47,379 nt of DNA from NCBI GenBank assembly GCA_944324795.1, contig CALUXR010000014.1, forward strand, positions 1 through 47,379, in the 5' to 3' direction. This document shows positions 1-9,841 of the stretch, one piece after another (positions within the stretch are counted from its first letter, which is position 1; the number at the start of each line of letters is the position of its first letter). Under the pieces are notes generated by a model. It was not told where the DNA came from. It saw only the letters and a program-made list of their open reading frames with translations, and did no database searches. A program made the position numbers and the translations under genes. The stretch comes from an uncultured Acholeplasmatales bacterium (GTDB lineage: Bacteria > Bacillota_I > Bacilli_A > Acholeplasmatales > Anaeroplasmataceae).

Positions 1-111
1 AAATTAAATAATTCAAGGGGAAAAACAGTATAAAACAATTTGACCAATCTAACCTTAAATAACTTGAGATTCTACACTTAGTTTGACATGAAAAATTGTT
101 GGTTATGTTAT

Positions 112-548
112 TTACTTTTTTATTGCCACTCTAATAGGAAATGATTCTAGCTTTTTCTTTCTTCTTGATCCATCTTCTTGTAAATCAAATGTCCAAAATG
201 AATATTTAACATCTTGTTCAGCAATTACTGTGTAGTATTTGCTTTTAGAAGAATTATCATCCATATCAAATACATATGTAACTAATTGTGGATTAAATTC
301 ACCACTATTGTCTTTACCACCTATGATAACTCTATCAATTAGTTCCGAAAACACCTCAGGATCAAATACTAAGATTGTATCCGTTGATAAGATTTTTTCT
401 TTAATTGTTTCAAGCTTATCTTTAAATAGTTTTCTAGCAATTTGCTGGTCTTGGATATCTTTAATTTCCTTTTTTCTAGGATTTTACTACTTAAGTATTC
501 AGCCTTCAAATCGTAATTAGCATTATATCTATAAGACCAAATAGTCAT
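112..548 (-). pseudogene. Serine recombinase C-terminal remnant, frameshifted
   Basis: The intact 80-codon reading frame (112-354, GTG start) continues upstream in frame to about 480 without a plausible start. Its residues resemble the C-terminal part of large serine recombinases: a run reading FSELIDRVIIGG, then D..GE.NPQ..TYVF, is typical of the domain after the zinc ribbon. Around 478-492 the frame meets a stop, and the similar-looking coding continues in another frame up to about 548 (WSYRYNANYDLKAEYLSSK). So this is a decayed gene, not a small protein. The N-terminal catalytic domain is not visible. It sits next to a direct repeat that brackets the Fic gene, which would fit an old integrated element. 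The family call rests on pattern memory only. Confidence 0.5.
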
Positions 549-581
549 TATATGTTTTTTTAAACAGGCCTTAATTCTTTT

Positions 582-663
582 ATCTATTCATTTTATGGTG
601 TTTGCTATAAAATTAGGATGAACTATAGATTATCTCTTTTTTAAACTTTTAAAGTAACTTTTA
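582..663. repeat. Imperfect direct repeat, left copy
   Basis: Seventeen identical bases (582-598) recur at 2157-2173. The following AT-rich stretch (about 621-661) also matches 2179-2219 with few differences, the left copy carrying about 20 extra bases between the two blocks. The two copies bracket the Fic gene. The stretch from 355 to 730 otherwise holds only the recombinase remnant and no supported gene. Confidence 0.55.
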
Positions 664-729
664 AACCTATCAAAGAAATAGATTTAGTAATATAGACATT
701 CAATTTATAATCAACTAACATATTACGTT

Positions 730-1836
730 TTACTCAGCAAATCCCAAGTCAGATATTTTTAGGCTTTCATATTCATAAGATAAATTATAACTTGTTATTC
801 TAGTTGTACCTGAATTAGGAATTAAAATTCCTTTTTCTACCCATTCAATCATCCATTTAGATATTGCCCTTGGTGTTACCTTAAATAATTCAGCCAGTTC
901 TTTATTTTTAATTACTTTTTTTCTATTTTCTAAACAGTAACGTAATAAAGTTAAATCCTTTTTATTCAAACCTTTTAAAAGTTCATTAGATTGTTTTTTA
1001 GAAACCTCAAAAGCTTGTTCATAGACTTTCTCTGCATTGAGTGCCATTATCTTACAGAAATACTCTATCCATATTTCTAAATGAGGTGGATTTTCTCTTC
1101 CCATATAAAATAACGCCGGCAATCCCATTTGTATAGATTCATAATAGCCATTTAAATCAGACATATAGTATTCTTCAAATGAATTAAATCCCTTAAAATC
1201 ATATTTATGTTGCATTAAAACATATGTAGCTAATGCTCTAGAGGTTCTACCATTACCATCCGTAAATGGATGTATTGTTACGAGTGCATAATGCATAATT
1301 GCAGATAAAATTGGAGCGGGTAAATTTTGATTATTATAATACCAATTAATTAATTCATCCATTAATGGTTCAATATCGTTGTATTCAGGTGGTATATATT
1401 CAGCTGCTTTAGTTACTGAATCATAGACAGCAAACAATACTCCTGGTGGCATTTGTCCTCTTAACGGAATACGTATAAGTTTACCTTGTCTTTGAATAAT
1501 ATCATGCAATTTAAAAATGAATTCCTTATCAATTTTTGTATTCTTATCATTTTCCTCTTCCAAAAAAGTTAATGCATCCCAATAATTTTGAACTTCTTGT
1601 TCAGCAGTTAAACGCTTAAAATCATTCTTATTGGCAATAACCTTTTCTACCTGATTATAAGAAAGAACATTTCCTTCTATGCTTGTAGAGAAATGTGTTT
1701 TCTTTAACTTAGCTTCATACATTAACTTTTGTCTTTCCCTTGTAGGTAAGAATAAATAATCTAATGCTGTTTTATATTTTTCAATTTTTATTAAATAATT
1801 GACTAATTCATTTGTATATTTAAATTCTAATTTCAT
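730..1836 (-). CDS. Fic family protein with N-terminal inhibitory motif and C-terminal winged helix
   Basis: Fic enzymes transfer AMP (or another nucleotide) from ATP to a hydroxyl of a target protein. The core motif HPFTDGNGR is intact at residues 189-197, including the catalytic His189. Residues 50-55 read STSIEG, matching the (S/T)xxxE(G/N) inhibitory helix of class II Fic proteins, in which the Glu blocks productive ATP binding. Residues about 290-360 look like a winged helix-turn-helix (KELAELFKVTPRAISKWM), so the protein may bind DNA, perhaps its own promoter. A GGAGATG ribosome site precedes the ATG. At 368 aa it has the usual length of Fic-wHTH proteins. No toxin/antitoxin partner gene is adjacent, so inhibition is probably in cis. 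The target is unknown. Confidence 0.9.
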   Translation of the reverse strand: MKLEFKYTNELVNYLIKIEKYKTALDYLFLPTRERQKLMYEAKLKKTHFSTSIEGNVLSYNQVEKVIANKNDFKRLTAEQEVQNYWDALTFLEEENDKNTKIDKEFIFKLHDIIQRQGKLIRIPLRGQMPPGVLFAVYDSVTKAAEYIPPEYNDIEPLMDELINWYYNNQNLPAPILSAIMHYALVTIHPFTDGNGRTSRALATYVLMQHKYDFKGFNSFEEYYMSDLNGYYESIQMGLPALFYMGRENPPHLEIWIEYFCKIMALNAEKVYEQAFEVSKKQSNELLKGLNKKDLTLLRYCLENRKKVIKNKELAELFKVTPRAISKWMIEWVEKGILIPNSGTTRITSYNLSYEYESLKISDLGFAE

Positions 1837-1865
1837 AATATCATCTCCGCATTTATTATAAAAAA

Positions 1866-1910
1866 ATAAGGAACAAAAATCAACATTTTTGTTCCTTATA
1901 AGTTCCTTAT
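1866..1910. promoter_or_regulatory. Inverted and direct repeats upstream of the Fic gene (candidate operator)
   Basis: A perfect 15-bp inverted repeat (1866-1880 and 1885-1899, loop CAAC) has the half-site ATAAGGAAC. The same half-site in the other orientation, GTTCCTTAT, occurs again at 1902-1910, giving three copies 30-70 bp ahead of the Fic start. Placement and spacing suit an operator for the protein's own winged helix; this is inference. The rest of 1911-2156 shows no gene I can support. Confidence 0.45.
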
Positions 1911-2156
1911 TTTCTGCTATTTGTTCTCTTTTTTATAAACCATCCTTAATGAAATGTGAGACATACAACGATTTTGAGACAACTACACGATATCAATTTG
2001 AATTCAAACCAAACTATCTCGTCATAAGTACATTTTTGCAATAAGTTTACCTTTCATAATAATGTAACTACTTAAAACGATAACACCATTGCTTTTATTA
2101 TTTCAAAAATTTCCTCAATAGATATTAATTTTCTTAGTCTAACTTATAATTACTCC

Positions 2157-2220
2157 ATCTATTCATTTTATGGGATTCACTATAGATTTGCTCTTTTTTC
2201 AACTTTTAAAATCACTTTTT
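2157..2220. repeat. Imperfect direct repeat, right copy, at the rlmD 3' end
   Basis: Partner of the repeat at 582-663. It overlaps the last codons of rlmD (stop at 2212-2214). Mobile elements often integrate at gene 3' ends and duplicate the site, so these may be old attachment sites. Confidence 0.5.
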
Positions 2221-3549
2221 TTGTTCTAGCAATGTGACTGATTCAATATGACTAGTTCTTGGAAATAAATCTACTGGAGTTATTTCTTTTATTTTATATG
2301 TATCACTTAAATATAATATATCTCTTGCTAAAGTAGCAACATTGCATGATATATAAACTATTTCTTTTATTTTTGTTTCTTTTATAACATCTAAAAATAA
2401 TTTATCACAACCTTTTCGAGGTGGATCAAAAATCATTTTATTTACATTCTTTATTTTTAATATATCTTTTATTTTATCTTCACATTTACCTAAAATAAAA
2501 TTAGCATTTTCTACATTATTTAATTTAGCATTTTCTCTAGCATCTAAAATAGCACTAGGGACTACTTCAATACCAGTTATTTCCTTAACATAAGGGGCAA
2601 CATTTAATGTAATACTACCCATACCACAATATGCATCAATTATTATATCTTCTTTTGTTAAATTTAACATTCTTATAGCTTCTTTATATAATAATTCACA
2701 CATTTCATTATTAACTTGTAAAAAAGTATTTGGAGAAACATTAAATTTATTATTTAATATATTTTCTAATAAATATGGTTTACCGTATATTAATTTATTT
2801 TTATTACCCAATAAAACGTTATTAAATAAATCATTAATATTTAAATAAATTGATATAATATTAGGAATTTTAATTAATTCATCAATTAAATCTTTAAAAT
2901 CAAATTCAGTAGTAACTATTAAACAAACCATATATTTTTCATCTTTTGTTTTACGGCACATTAAGGCTCTAAATAGACCTTTTTTTGTTGTTTCATCATA
3001 TATTGAAATATTATTTTTTTCTAAATATTTTTTTGTTATTTCTAAAATTTCTTTTAATAATTTTGGTTCAATATAACAAAATGTATTATCAATAATTTCA
3101 TGACTTTTAGATTTATACATACCACATATTATTTGACCATTTATTTTAGCAAATGGTATAATTGCTTTATTTCTATAATGTGTCAATTTATCATTTGAAA
3201 TTAAATCATTAATTTTAAAATCTTTTTGTTTTCCTTGATGAATAATCGTATTTTTAACTTTATTATATTTAACTTCTTTTTCTAAGATGTATGACATATG
3301 GCGCATATTGCAGCCACCACACTCATTATAAATCTTGCAATCAAGATCTAATCTTAAAGGACTTTTTTTAATGATTTTTCTAATTTTAGCTTCAATTAGT
3401 TTGCTTAAAACTTTAGTTATTTCTATTTCACATATTTCATTTTTTAAAGCATTTGGGATAAAAATAATTTTTTTGTTATAATAAGCAATTCCTTTACCAT
3501 CTTTATCCATATCTTCAATTAAAACTTCTAAAATATCACCACTATGCAT
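2212..3549 (-). CDS. rlmD: 23S rRNA (uracil-C5)-methyltransferase, RlmD/RlmCD family
   Basis: SAM-dependent enzyme that makes 5-methyluridine in 23S rRNA. In order: an N-terminal TRAM RNA-binding domain (about 1-60), an iron-sulfur cysteine cluster (C..Y.ECGGC, about 75-85), the SAM site IIIDAYCGMGSITL (about 300), and the catalytic loop VYISCNVATLARD near the C terminus with its nucleophilic Cys. The start is placed at the third codon of the longest frame: the GAGG site lies 6 bases before that ATG but abuts the earlier one. The gene overlaps the end of sdaA by 8 bases and is the last gene of uvrB-sdaA-rlmD. TrmA/RlmC/RlmD cannot be separated with certainty by eye; Firmicute enzymes often do both rRNA sites (RlmCD). 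Confidence 0.88.
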   Translation of the reverse strand: MHSGDILEVLIEDMDKDGKGIAYYNKKIIFIPNALKNEICEIEITKVLSKLIEAKIRKIIKKSPLRLDLDCKIYNECGGCNMRHMSYILEKEVKYNKVKNTIIHQGKQKDFKINDLISNDKLTHYRNKAIIPFAKINGQIICGMYKSKSHEIIDNTFCYIEPKLLKEILEITKKYLEKNNISIYDETTKKGLFRALMCRKTKDEKYMVCLIVTTEFDFKDLIDELIKIPNIISIYLNINDLFNNVLLGNKNKLIYGKPYLLENILNNKFNVSPNTFLQVNNEMCELLYKEAIRMLNLTKEDIIIDAYCGMGSITLNVAPYVKEITGIEVVPSAILDARENAKLNNVENANFILGKCEDKIKDILKIKNVNKMIFDPPRKGCDKLFLDVIKETKIKEIVYISCNVATLARDILYLSDTYKIKEITPVDLFPRTSHIESVTLLEQKK

Positions 3550-4741
3550 TTTCATCCTCTTTATAATTTTTAGCTAAACCACCTTCACTTGTTTCTTTTA
3601 AGGAACGTGGTAATGATATACCAGTTTCAAGCATTGTGCTTACAACTGTATCAAAACTAATTTTAGCTTCTTTCGCATTTAAATAAGTAGCTAAAATAGC
3701 TGCATCAATAGCTCTTAAAGCCCCCATCGCATTACGTTCAATACAAGGAATTTGAACATACCCTTCAACCGGATCACAAGTTAAACCAAGATTATGTTCT
3801 AATGCTATTTCCGCCGCTCTTTCAATAGCTAATATATCACCTTTTAAAATATAAGCAGCATAACTTGCAGCCATTGAAGTAGCTGTACCAACCTCAGCTT
3901 GACAACCAGCATAAGCCCCAGAAATTGAAGCATTATAAGATACGATATTGCCAATAATCCCTGCAACCTTTAAACCATCTATTTCTTCTTTAATTGAAGT
4001 ATTATATTTTTCTTTAAAATACATAATAACAGCAGGTAATACTCCACAAGCTCCGCAAGTAGGACTTGTTACAACTTCCCCACCACTAGCATTTTCTTCA
4101 CTTACAGCATAAGCATATGCCATAATTTTTCTTAAATCTTTATCATATGGTAATTTAGTTATTGCATTAGAAAAATAAATGTCTTTAGATTTTCTTTTAA
4201 CTTTTAATTTTCCAGGTAATATTCCACTTTTAGAAAGACCTTCTTTTAAAGCTTTTTGCATCACTTCTAAAACATTATTTAAATAACTATCTATTGATTC
4301 GTGAGCATTGACATATTCAACTAAATTAAGATTATGTAATTTCAAATATTCTTTTATTTGATAGAAAGAGTTTTCTTTATATATTTCTTTTTTAATTTTT
4401 TCTTGTTTTCCTTCTATTTTTATATTGCCACCACCAATAGAATAAAATGTGTTTTTTCCTATTATTAAGCCGTTTTTATAACCTTCAATGATTAATGTAT
4501 TAGGATGTTTCACCTCTGTTTTATAATCAAATATTATTTCTACATTAGGTATTGTTTTACTAATAATATAGTCGGTTAAATGTCCTTTACCTGTAAGTGC
4601 TAAACTACCATATAAATAAACTATATATTTATCACAATCAGGATATTTATCTAAAAAATATAAGGCTGCTTTTTTAGGACCCATAGTATGACTAGATGAT
4701 GGTCCATTACCTATTTTATATAATTCTTTTAGTGAATACAT
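3542..4741 (-). CDS. sdaA: L-serine ammonia-lyase, iron-sulfur type, single chain
   Basis: Converts L-serine to pyruvate and ammonia with a labile [4Fe-4S] cluster. The N-terminal beta-type domain carries [12 protein letters not shown] (residues 11-22). The alpha-type domain carries SPTCGACG (226-233) and [15 protein letters not shown] (319-333). Cys280, Cys322 and Cys333 have the 42- and 11-residue spacing of the cluster ligands in E. coli SdaA. The chain has 399 residues, shorter than the roughly 455 of E. coli, mostly through a reduced linker. The start ATG shares a base with the uvrB stop (TAATG), so translation is coupled. It feeds pyruvate into fermentation, matching pyk, ackA and lrgAB elsewhere in the window. 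Confidence 0.93.
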   Translation of the reverse strand: MYSLKELYKIGNGPSSSHTMGPKKAALYFLDKYPDCDKYIVYLYGSLALTGKGHLTDYIISKTIPNVEIIFDYKTEVKHPNTLIIEGYKNGLIIGKNTFYSIGGGNIKIEGKQEKIKKEIYKENSFYQIKEYLKLHNLNLVEYVNAHESIDSYLNNVLEVMQKALKEGLSKSGILPGKLKVKRKSKDIYFSNAITKLPYDKDLRKIMAYAYAVSEENASGGEVVTSPTCGACGVLPAVIMYFKEKYNTSIKEEIDGLKVAGIIGNIVSYNASISGAYAGCQAEVGTATSMAASYAAYILKGDILAIERAAEIALEHNLGLTCDPVEGYVQIPCIERNAMGALRAIDAAILATYLNAKEAKISFDTVVSTMLETGISLPRSLKETSEGGLAKNYKEDENA

Positions 4742-6696
4742 TACATCTTCGCTCCTTTCAATTCCATTATAGCATCCCTTACTTGAGCTGCCATTTCAAA
4801 ATTAAGTTCTTTTGCATATTGTAACATTTCTTCATTAAGACGACTAATCAATTCTTCTTTTTCTAATTTAGTCATCTTCTTATCTTTATTAGATTCATTT
4901 GTATAAGCTTTAATTTGAATTTTATCAGGAATAGCTTTAATAATTGTTTTAGGAATAATATTATTTTCTTTATTATATTCATCTTGAATTAAACGACGTC
5001 TTGCTGTTTCATCAATTGCTTCTTTCATAGATGGTGATATATTATCAGCATACATTATAACCATTCCATTAGCATTTCTAGCTGCTCTACCAATTGTTTG
5101 AATTAGACTTCTTTCACTTCTTAAGAAACCTTGTTTATCAGCATCTAAAATACAAACTAAACTAACTTCAGGTAGGTCAAGACCTTCTCTTAATAAATTG
5201 ATACCTACTAATACATCATATTTACCAAGCCTTAAATCACGAAGTATTTCTAGTCTTTCTAATGATTTAATTTTAGAGTGTAGGTAGGCAACTTTTAAAT
5301 CTAGTTTTTTTAAATAAGCTGTTAAATCTTCACTCATTTTTATAGTTAAAGTTGTAACTAATACTCTTTCATTTTTATCTATTCTTTTCTTAATTTCGCC
5401 ATATATATCATCAACTTGGCCAATTGTTGGTCTTACTTCTATAATAGGATCTAATAACCCTGTAGGTCTAATAATTTGTTCAACAATTGGATATTCTCTT
5501 TCAAAATCGCCTGGAGTTGCTGAAACATATAAAGCATGTTTAATATGTTTATCAAATTCTTCAAATTTTAAAGGTCTATTATCAAGAGCACTAGGTAAAC
5601 GAAAACCATAATCAACTAAATTTTGCTTACGTGATCTATCACCATTATACATACCTCTAACTTGTGGTAATGTTACATGTGATTCATCAACAATAAGCAA
5701 GAAATCCTCTGGAAAAAAATCTAGTAATGTGGCTGGTGTTTCCCCTTCTTTACGTAACGTTAAATGTCTAGAATAATTTTCAACACCAGGACATGTACCT
5801 ATTTCACTTAACATTTCAATATCATAATTTGTTCTAGATTCAATTCTTTCAGCTTCAAGCGGTTTATTTTCTTTTAAAAATTTATTTTTTTGAATTATTA
5901 GTTCCGCCTTAATCCTTCTTATAGCTTCATTTAATTTATCTTTACTAGTCATAAATAATGTAGCTGCAAAAATATTAACATATTGAACTTGTTCAACCAC
6001 TTCAGCAGTCGTAATATCGAATAGGCGAATACGTTCTATCTCATCATCAAAGAATTCAATTCTAATTCCATTTTTATGTTCTGAAGGTTGAATTATTTCT
6101 AAAACATCACCTTTTGATCTAAAAGAACCTCTTTGAAAATCAAATTCATTTCTAACATATTGCATTTCAACTAGTTTTTTCATTAAATTTTTACGATTAT
6201 AAGATTCACCAACTCTTAGGCAAATCATTGATTTTTTATATTCATCAGGATCACCAATACCATATATACAAGATACTGATGCTACAACTATAACATCATC
6301 ATAATCGATTAAAGCTGAGGTGGCACTGTGACGCATTTCATCTATTTCATCATTAATTCTAGCATCTTTTTCTATATAAGTATCACTTGAAGCTACATAA
6401 GCTTCTGGCTGATAATAATCATAATAAGAGATAAAGAATTCAACATGATTTTTAGGAAATAAGCTTTTAATCTCATTATATAATTGACCTGCTAAAGTTT
6501 TATTATGGGCTAATATTAAAGTTTTTTTACCATAATTTTTGATAATATTAGCCATAGTAAATGTTTTACCTGTACCAGTAGCGCCAAGTAAAGTAACACG
6601 ATTTTGACCTTCTTTAAAATTATTTAAAATTTCTTCAATTGCCTTAGGTTGATCCCCTGTTGGTTTATAATCAGATACTAATTCAAATACACTCAT
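4741..6696 (-). CDS. uvrB: Excinuclease ABC subunit UvrB
   Basis: DNA-damage verification helicase of nucleotide excision repair; it receives lesions from UvrA and recruits UvrC. Visible features: Walker A GATGTGKT (38-45), the beta-hairpin region with [11 protein letters not shown] (about 90-100), the DEAD-type box LLIVDESH, the [13 protein letters not shown] helicase motif VI, and the C-terminal UVR domain (about 615-651) that contacts UvrC. Length (651 aa) is normal. A GAGGCG ribosome site precedes the ATG. It is first in the uvrB-sdaA-rlmD run; uvrA is not in the window. Confidence 0.97.
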   Translation of the reverse strand: MSVFELVSDYKPTGDQPKAIEEILNNFKEGQNRVTLLGATGTGKTFTMANIIKNYGKKTLILAHNKTLAGQLYNEIKSLFPKNHVEFFISYYDYYQPEAYVASSDTYIEKDARINDEIDEMRHSATSALIDYDDVIVVASVSCIYGIGDPDEYKKSMICLRVGESYNRKNLMKKLVEMQYVRNEFDFQRGSFRSKGDVLEIIQPSEHKNGIRIEFFDDEIERIRLFDITTAEVVEQVQYVNIFAATLFMTSKDKLNEAIRRIKAELIIQKNKFLKENKPLEAERIESRTNYDIEMLSEIGTCPGVENYSRHLTLRKEGETPATLLDFFPEDFLLIVDESHVTLPQVRGMYNGDRSRKQNLVDYGFRLPSALDNRPLKFEEFDKHIKHALYVSATPGDFEREYPIVEQIIRPTGLLDPIIEVRPTIGQVDDIYGEIKKRIDKNERVLVTTLTIKMSEDLTAYLKKLDLKVAYLHSKIKSLERLEILRDLRLGKYDVLVGINLLREGLDLPEVSLVCILDADKQGFLRSERSLIQTIGRAARNANGMVIMYADNISPSMKEAIDETARRRLIQDEYNKENNIIPKTIIKAIPDKIQIKAYTNESNKDKKMTKLEKEELISRLNEEMLQYAKELNFEMAAQVRDAIMELKGAKM

Positions 6697-6738
6697 CTTT
6701 ATCGCCTCATCAAGTTATTTTACCATAAATCATAAGCA

Positions 6739-6773
6739 TAAAAAATAGTCTTTAAGTTTTTTCTTAAAGACTA
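6739..6773 (-). terminator. Intrinsic terminator of the Na/Pi cotransporter gene
   Basis: Eleven-bp perfect stem (6746-6756 with 6763-6773), 6-base loop, followed on the minus strand by a T-rich tail (complement of 6739-6745). Confidence 0.85.
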
Positions 6774-6780
6774 ATTAGTT

Positions 6781-8478
6781 TTATTCATGTTTTAAATTAT
6801 CTTCTAAAGAACGATTGATAGATAGAACTGTATCAGCAATATTCTTACAATGATCACCAATTCGTTCTAAATTTGCTAATAACTCATCATAATAATCAGA
6901 ATTATCATAAGAACATAGGCCATTACTAACTCTATGTGTATGACGTTCATGGAATATTTCTTGCATGTTATCAACTGTTTTTTCTGTTTCAGCAACAACT
7001 TGAGCTTTATCCTTATCCCATTCTTTAATTGCTAAGATACCATTTGATACCATTTCATTTACACTATTAAACATTTGTTCAAGATCTTGCTGACTATCTG
7101 TTGATAAAGATAATTTTCTTTTATATCTATCTTCATAAAATTCACAAATATTAGAACAATGATCACCAATACGCTCAAAATCTTTGATTGTATCAAGATA
7201 TTTAGAAATCTTAGACATTTCTGGTGTATGAATTTGTTCTAAGGTAATATTTATTAAATAATCATGAATTCTTTTATCAAAATCATCTAACATATCTTCA
7301 TAAACTTGAGCTTCTTTAGGTGTGTTAGAATTATCAGTTCTAGAATATTCTTTTACTAAATTAAAATATTTTTCAACTATGTTACCCATATATGTCATAC
7401 ATTTAGCTACAAATTCAATAGCTAAAGTTGGTGATTTTTTAATTAAACTATAATCTAATAATTCATCAAGTAATTTCTTACCTTCTTCTTCAGCCGTCGG
7501 CTCAGATTTAACAAGCTTACAAATAAGTTTACAAATAGGTTTGATAAACCAAAATAATACAAAAGTTGTAACAGTATTAAATATGATATGAGCAATCGCT
7601 ATCGTCATACTACTATTACCACCTAAAGCATTATCAATTGGATCTAAAATTAATACAAAAGGATATAATAAAATCATAAATAACAAGGCACCTAAAATAT
7701 TAAAAGTAGCATGGAATAATGCTGTTCTTTTAGCTTCACTGCCTCCACCAATAGAACTTAATACTGCTGTAACTGTTGTACCAATGTTTGCCCCAATCAT
7801 AATTGGAATTGCTCCCATTAATGTCATATTTGAAGCCATAAATAAACCTTGTAAAATACCAATTGAAGCAGATGAAGATTGAATTACTGCCGTTACAATA
7901 ATACCAACAAATAAACCAATAATTGGCCAATCATTAAAAGCTGTAAATAAAGCTTCCATTTGGGCTTGATAAGTAGTCATTAAATAATTTAGGCCACCAT
8001 CCATTAAAGAAAGCCCAAAGAACAATAAACCAAATCCAAGTAATACACGGCCAACATCTTTAATTCTTCTATTATTGACGAAGAAGATTAAAACAGCACC
8101 AAGACCTACAAACAATAAAGATAATTGTCCAATATTAAAACCGATGATTAAAGCTGTAACGGTCGTACCAATATTAGCACCCATAATAATTCCTACAGCT
8201 TGAGCAAGAGTCATTAAGCCTGCTCTTACAAGACCTACAGTTAAAGCTGTAGTACCAGATGAAGACTGAATAATAGCTGTCAAACCACAACCAACTAAAA
8301 TACCATTTAAAGGTGTAGATGTTGATTTTTCAATAATCATCTTAAGTTTATAACCAGCTAAATCTTTTAAAGCATCCCCCATTAGATTGATACCATAAAG
8401 GAAAACTCCTAAGCCACCAAAAACTAATAATATGCATTCAAATAAATTACTTGCACCAATTGCAACTTCTAATAGCAT
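6781..8478 (-). CDS. Na/Pi cotransporter family protein with PhoU-like tail
   Basis: Predicted inner-membrane sodium-dependent phosphate transporter of the NptA/YjbB type. Two inverted repeats of the transporter core each carry the signature QSSS (IIQSSSGTTAL near residue 70; VIQSSSASIG near 200) and GANIGTT. About eight or nine membrane spans fill residues 15-320. Residues about 345-560 are charged and helical and resemble two PhoU domains, which in this family are thought to gate or regulate phosphate flux. Length (565 aa) is typical. A GAGAGG ribosome site precedes the ATG. It stands as a single-gene unit with its own terminator. Substrate is inferred from family; some members are phosphate exporters. 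Confidence 0.88.
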   Translation of the reverse strand: MLLEVAIGASNLFECILLVFGGLGVFLYGINLMGDALKDLAGYKLKMIIEKSTSTPLNGILVGCGLTAIIQSSSGTTALTVGLVRAGLMTLAQAVGIIMGANIGTTVTALIIGFNIGQLSLLFVGLGAVLIFFVNNRRIKDVGRVLLGFGLLFFGLSLMDGGLNYLMTTYQAQMEALFTAFNDWPIIGLFVGIIVTAVIQSSSASIGILQGLFMASNMTLMGAIPIMIGANIGTTVTAVLSSIGGGSEAKRTALFHATFNILGALLFMILLYPFVLILDPIDNALGGNSSMTIAIAHIIFNTVTTFVLFWFIKPICKLICKLVKSEPTAEEEGKKLLDELLDYSLIKKSPTLAIEFVAKCMTYMGNIVEKYFNLVKEYSRTDNSNTPKEAQVYEDMLDDFDKRIHDYLINITLEQIHTPEMSKISKYLDTIKDFERIGDHCSNICEFYEDRYKRKLSLSTDSQQDLEQMFNSVNEMVSNGILAIKEWDKDKAQVVAETEKTVDNMQEIFHERHTHRVSNGLCSYDNSDYYDELLANLERIGDHCKNIADTVLSINRSLEDNLKHE

Positions 8479-8588
8479 TTATTTACCTCTCTCTTTACAA
8501 TCTTTACAACTATTTTACATTATCTTAATATTTGTTGCAATAGTAAATAAAACAAATTAGAAAATAGAAATTATTAAAACGTTTTAAT

Positions 8589-8612
8589 AAAAAAGCTTTA
8601 GATTCCTAAAGC
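8589..8612 (-). terminator. Terminator overlapping the rnhA stop
   Basis: Stem 8595-8601 with 8606-8612 (GGCTTTAG...CTAAAGC type), then a minus-strand T6. It includes the last codons of rnhA and closes the ylmH-udk-mtnN-rnhA operon. Confidence 0.8.
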
Positions 8613-9173
8613 CTCTTTAGCTAATTTATCAGCTAATTCATTATATTTATTATTGGTATGACTTTTAATTTTAACAAATTTAATGCTTAATTTATCTTTA
8701 ATATTTTTAATAAAATCAGTATATAAAATTGCAATGTCAGATTTAGCTTGCCAACTTCCATCATACCATTTTTCAATACCTATATAATCATAACATAAAG
8801 TCAAACTTAATATATTATTTTTATAACAATAATTCATAATATAGGCAGCACCTTTTATTTCACCAGCTACATTGCGATATTTAGAAAATTCATCTGCCAT
8901 AAATGCTTTTTTAAAAGTAAATTTATTACCTTTATTTATTAAAATACCACCAAATGAATAGTTATTTGTTTTAATATCAAAGCTACCATCTATATAACAT
9001 ATTACATCATCATTAAATTCTTCTAAATTGTCATTTAAATAATTAATAGCATCATTATAATCACTAAAACTTTTATAAACAGCACCTTTATAGCCTAAAA
9101 TTTCTTTTTTACATTCTTCCCAATTATTATAAAGACCTGGTCTATTACCTTTTTTAACTACATAATATTTCAT
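8598..9173 (-). CDS. rnhA: Ribonuclease HI with N-terminal viroplasmin domain
   Basis: Cleaves the RNA strand of RNA-DNA hybrids. Residues 1-48 form the viroplasmin-like hybrid-binding domain (YYVVKKGNRPGLYNNWEEC). The RNase H fold follows with catalytic acids Asp62 (YIDGS), Glu105, Asp129 and Asp182, plus His172 in the KSHT segment. Length (191 aa) is usual for this two-domain form. Its ATG overlaps the mtnN stop by 4 bases, so it is last in a four-gene operon with mtnN, udk and a YlmH-like gene. Confidence 0.93.
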   Translation of the reverse strand: MKYYVVKKGNRPGLYNNWEECKKEILGYKGAVYKSFSDYNDAINYLNDNLEEFNDDVICYIDGSFDIKTNNYSFGGILINKGNKFTFKKAFMADEFSKYRNVAGEIKGAAYIMNYCYKNNILSLTLCYDYIGIEKWYDGSWQAKSDIAILYTDFIKNIKDKLSIKFVKIKSHTNNKYNELADKLAKEALGI

Positions 9174-9841
9174 AATTCATTTACTACTTCTAAACATATT
9201 TTAGAACTGTCATAGGCTATTTCATCTTCAAATTTAGCGTAATCAGTTATTTGACTTTCTTCACCTACTATATCAGAAATATAGCGTAATACTAGGGTTT
9301 TTACGTTATAATGACTACATGTATGAGCTATTGCTGTACTTTCCATTTCAAAACAAAATACATCATCTTTAGGTAGTCTAGGCATCTTAGTTATAAAAGA
9401 ATCACTAGTTAGTGAATTAGTAATAACATATTTATAATTTAACTTTTCTAATATAATTTTAGCTTTTTCTAAAATGTCACTATTTATAGTAAAATGGGTA
9501 CTTTCACCAGGAACTTGACCAAAATCATAACCAAATGCTGTAGCATCAACATCACCATAATATAAATTATTAATTAAACAAATCGTTTTAGTTTTAAGTG
9601 GTTTCATTCCTCCAGCTATTCCACTTGATATAACTAAATCTACTTTATAGTTGTTACATAAAATACTTGCTGCAATACTAGCATTTACTTTTCCTACTCC
9701 TGATTCAACTAAAATAAATCTTTTATTATTATATTCTAATTCATAAAATTTTAATCCAGCTATAATAACTTTTTCAATAATGGTAGTCTTTTCTAAAATA
9801 TAATTAATTTCTTCAGGCATCGCCCCTATAATACCTATCAT
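9170..9841 (-). CDS. mtnN: 5'-methylthioadenosine/S-adenosylhomocysteine nucleosidase
   Basis: Removes adenine from methylthioadenosine and S-adenosylhomocysteine, relieving product inhibition of SAM enzymes and supplying the AI-2 precursor route. The chain begins MIGIIGAMPEE (catalytic acid Glu11), has SGVGKVNA (48-55) and ISSGIAGG (71-78), the ribose-binding Met166-Glu167 in FEMES, and the base-activating Asp190 in ISD. Length (223 aa) fits the family. It overlaps both neighbours by 4 bases, downstream of udk. Methyltransferases such as RlmD and the ytxK-like protein would generate its substrate. Confidence 0.94.
   Translation of the reverse strand: MIGIIGAMPEEINYILEKTTIIEKVIIAGLKFYELEYNNKRFILVESGVGKVNASIAASILCNNYKVDLVISSGIAGGMKPLKTKTICLINNLYYGDVDATAFGYDFGQVPGESTHFTINSDILEKAKIILEKLNYKYVITNSLTSDSFITKMPRLPKDDVFCFEMESTAIAHTCSHYNVKTLVLRYISDIVGEESQITDYAKFEDEIAYDSSKICLEVVNEL

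Noticed and set aside
239-520. 93-codon plus-strand ORF
   Set aside because: It lies opposite the recombinase remnant and has no ribosome site or protein-like composition.
1911-2150. Possible coding remnant between the Fic gene and rlmD
   Set aside because: Short open stretches exist in several frames, but none gives a recognisable protein segment.
7736-7930. 64-codon ORF inside the Na/Pi cotransporter gene
   Set aside because: Aromatic-rich out-of-frame shadow of the real gene.
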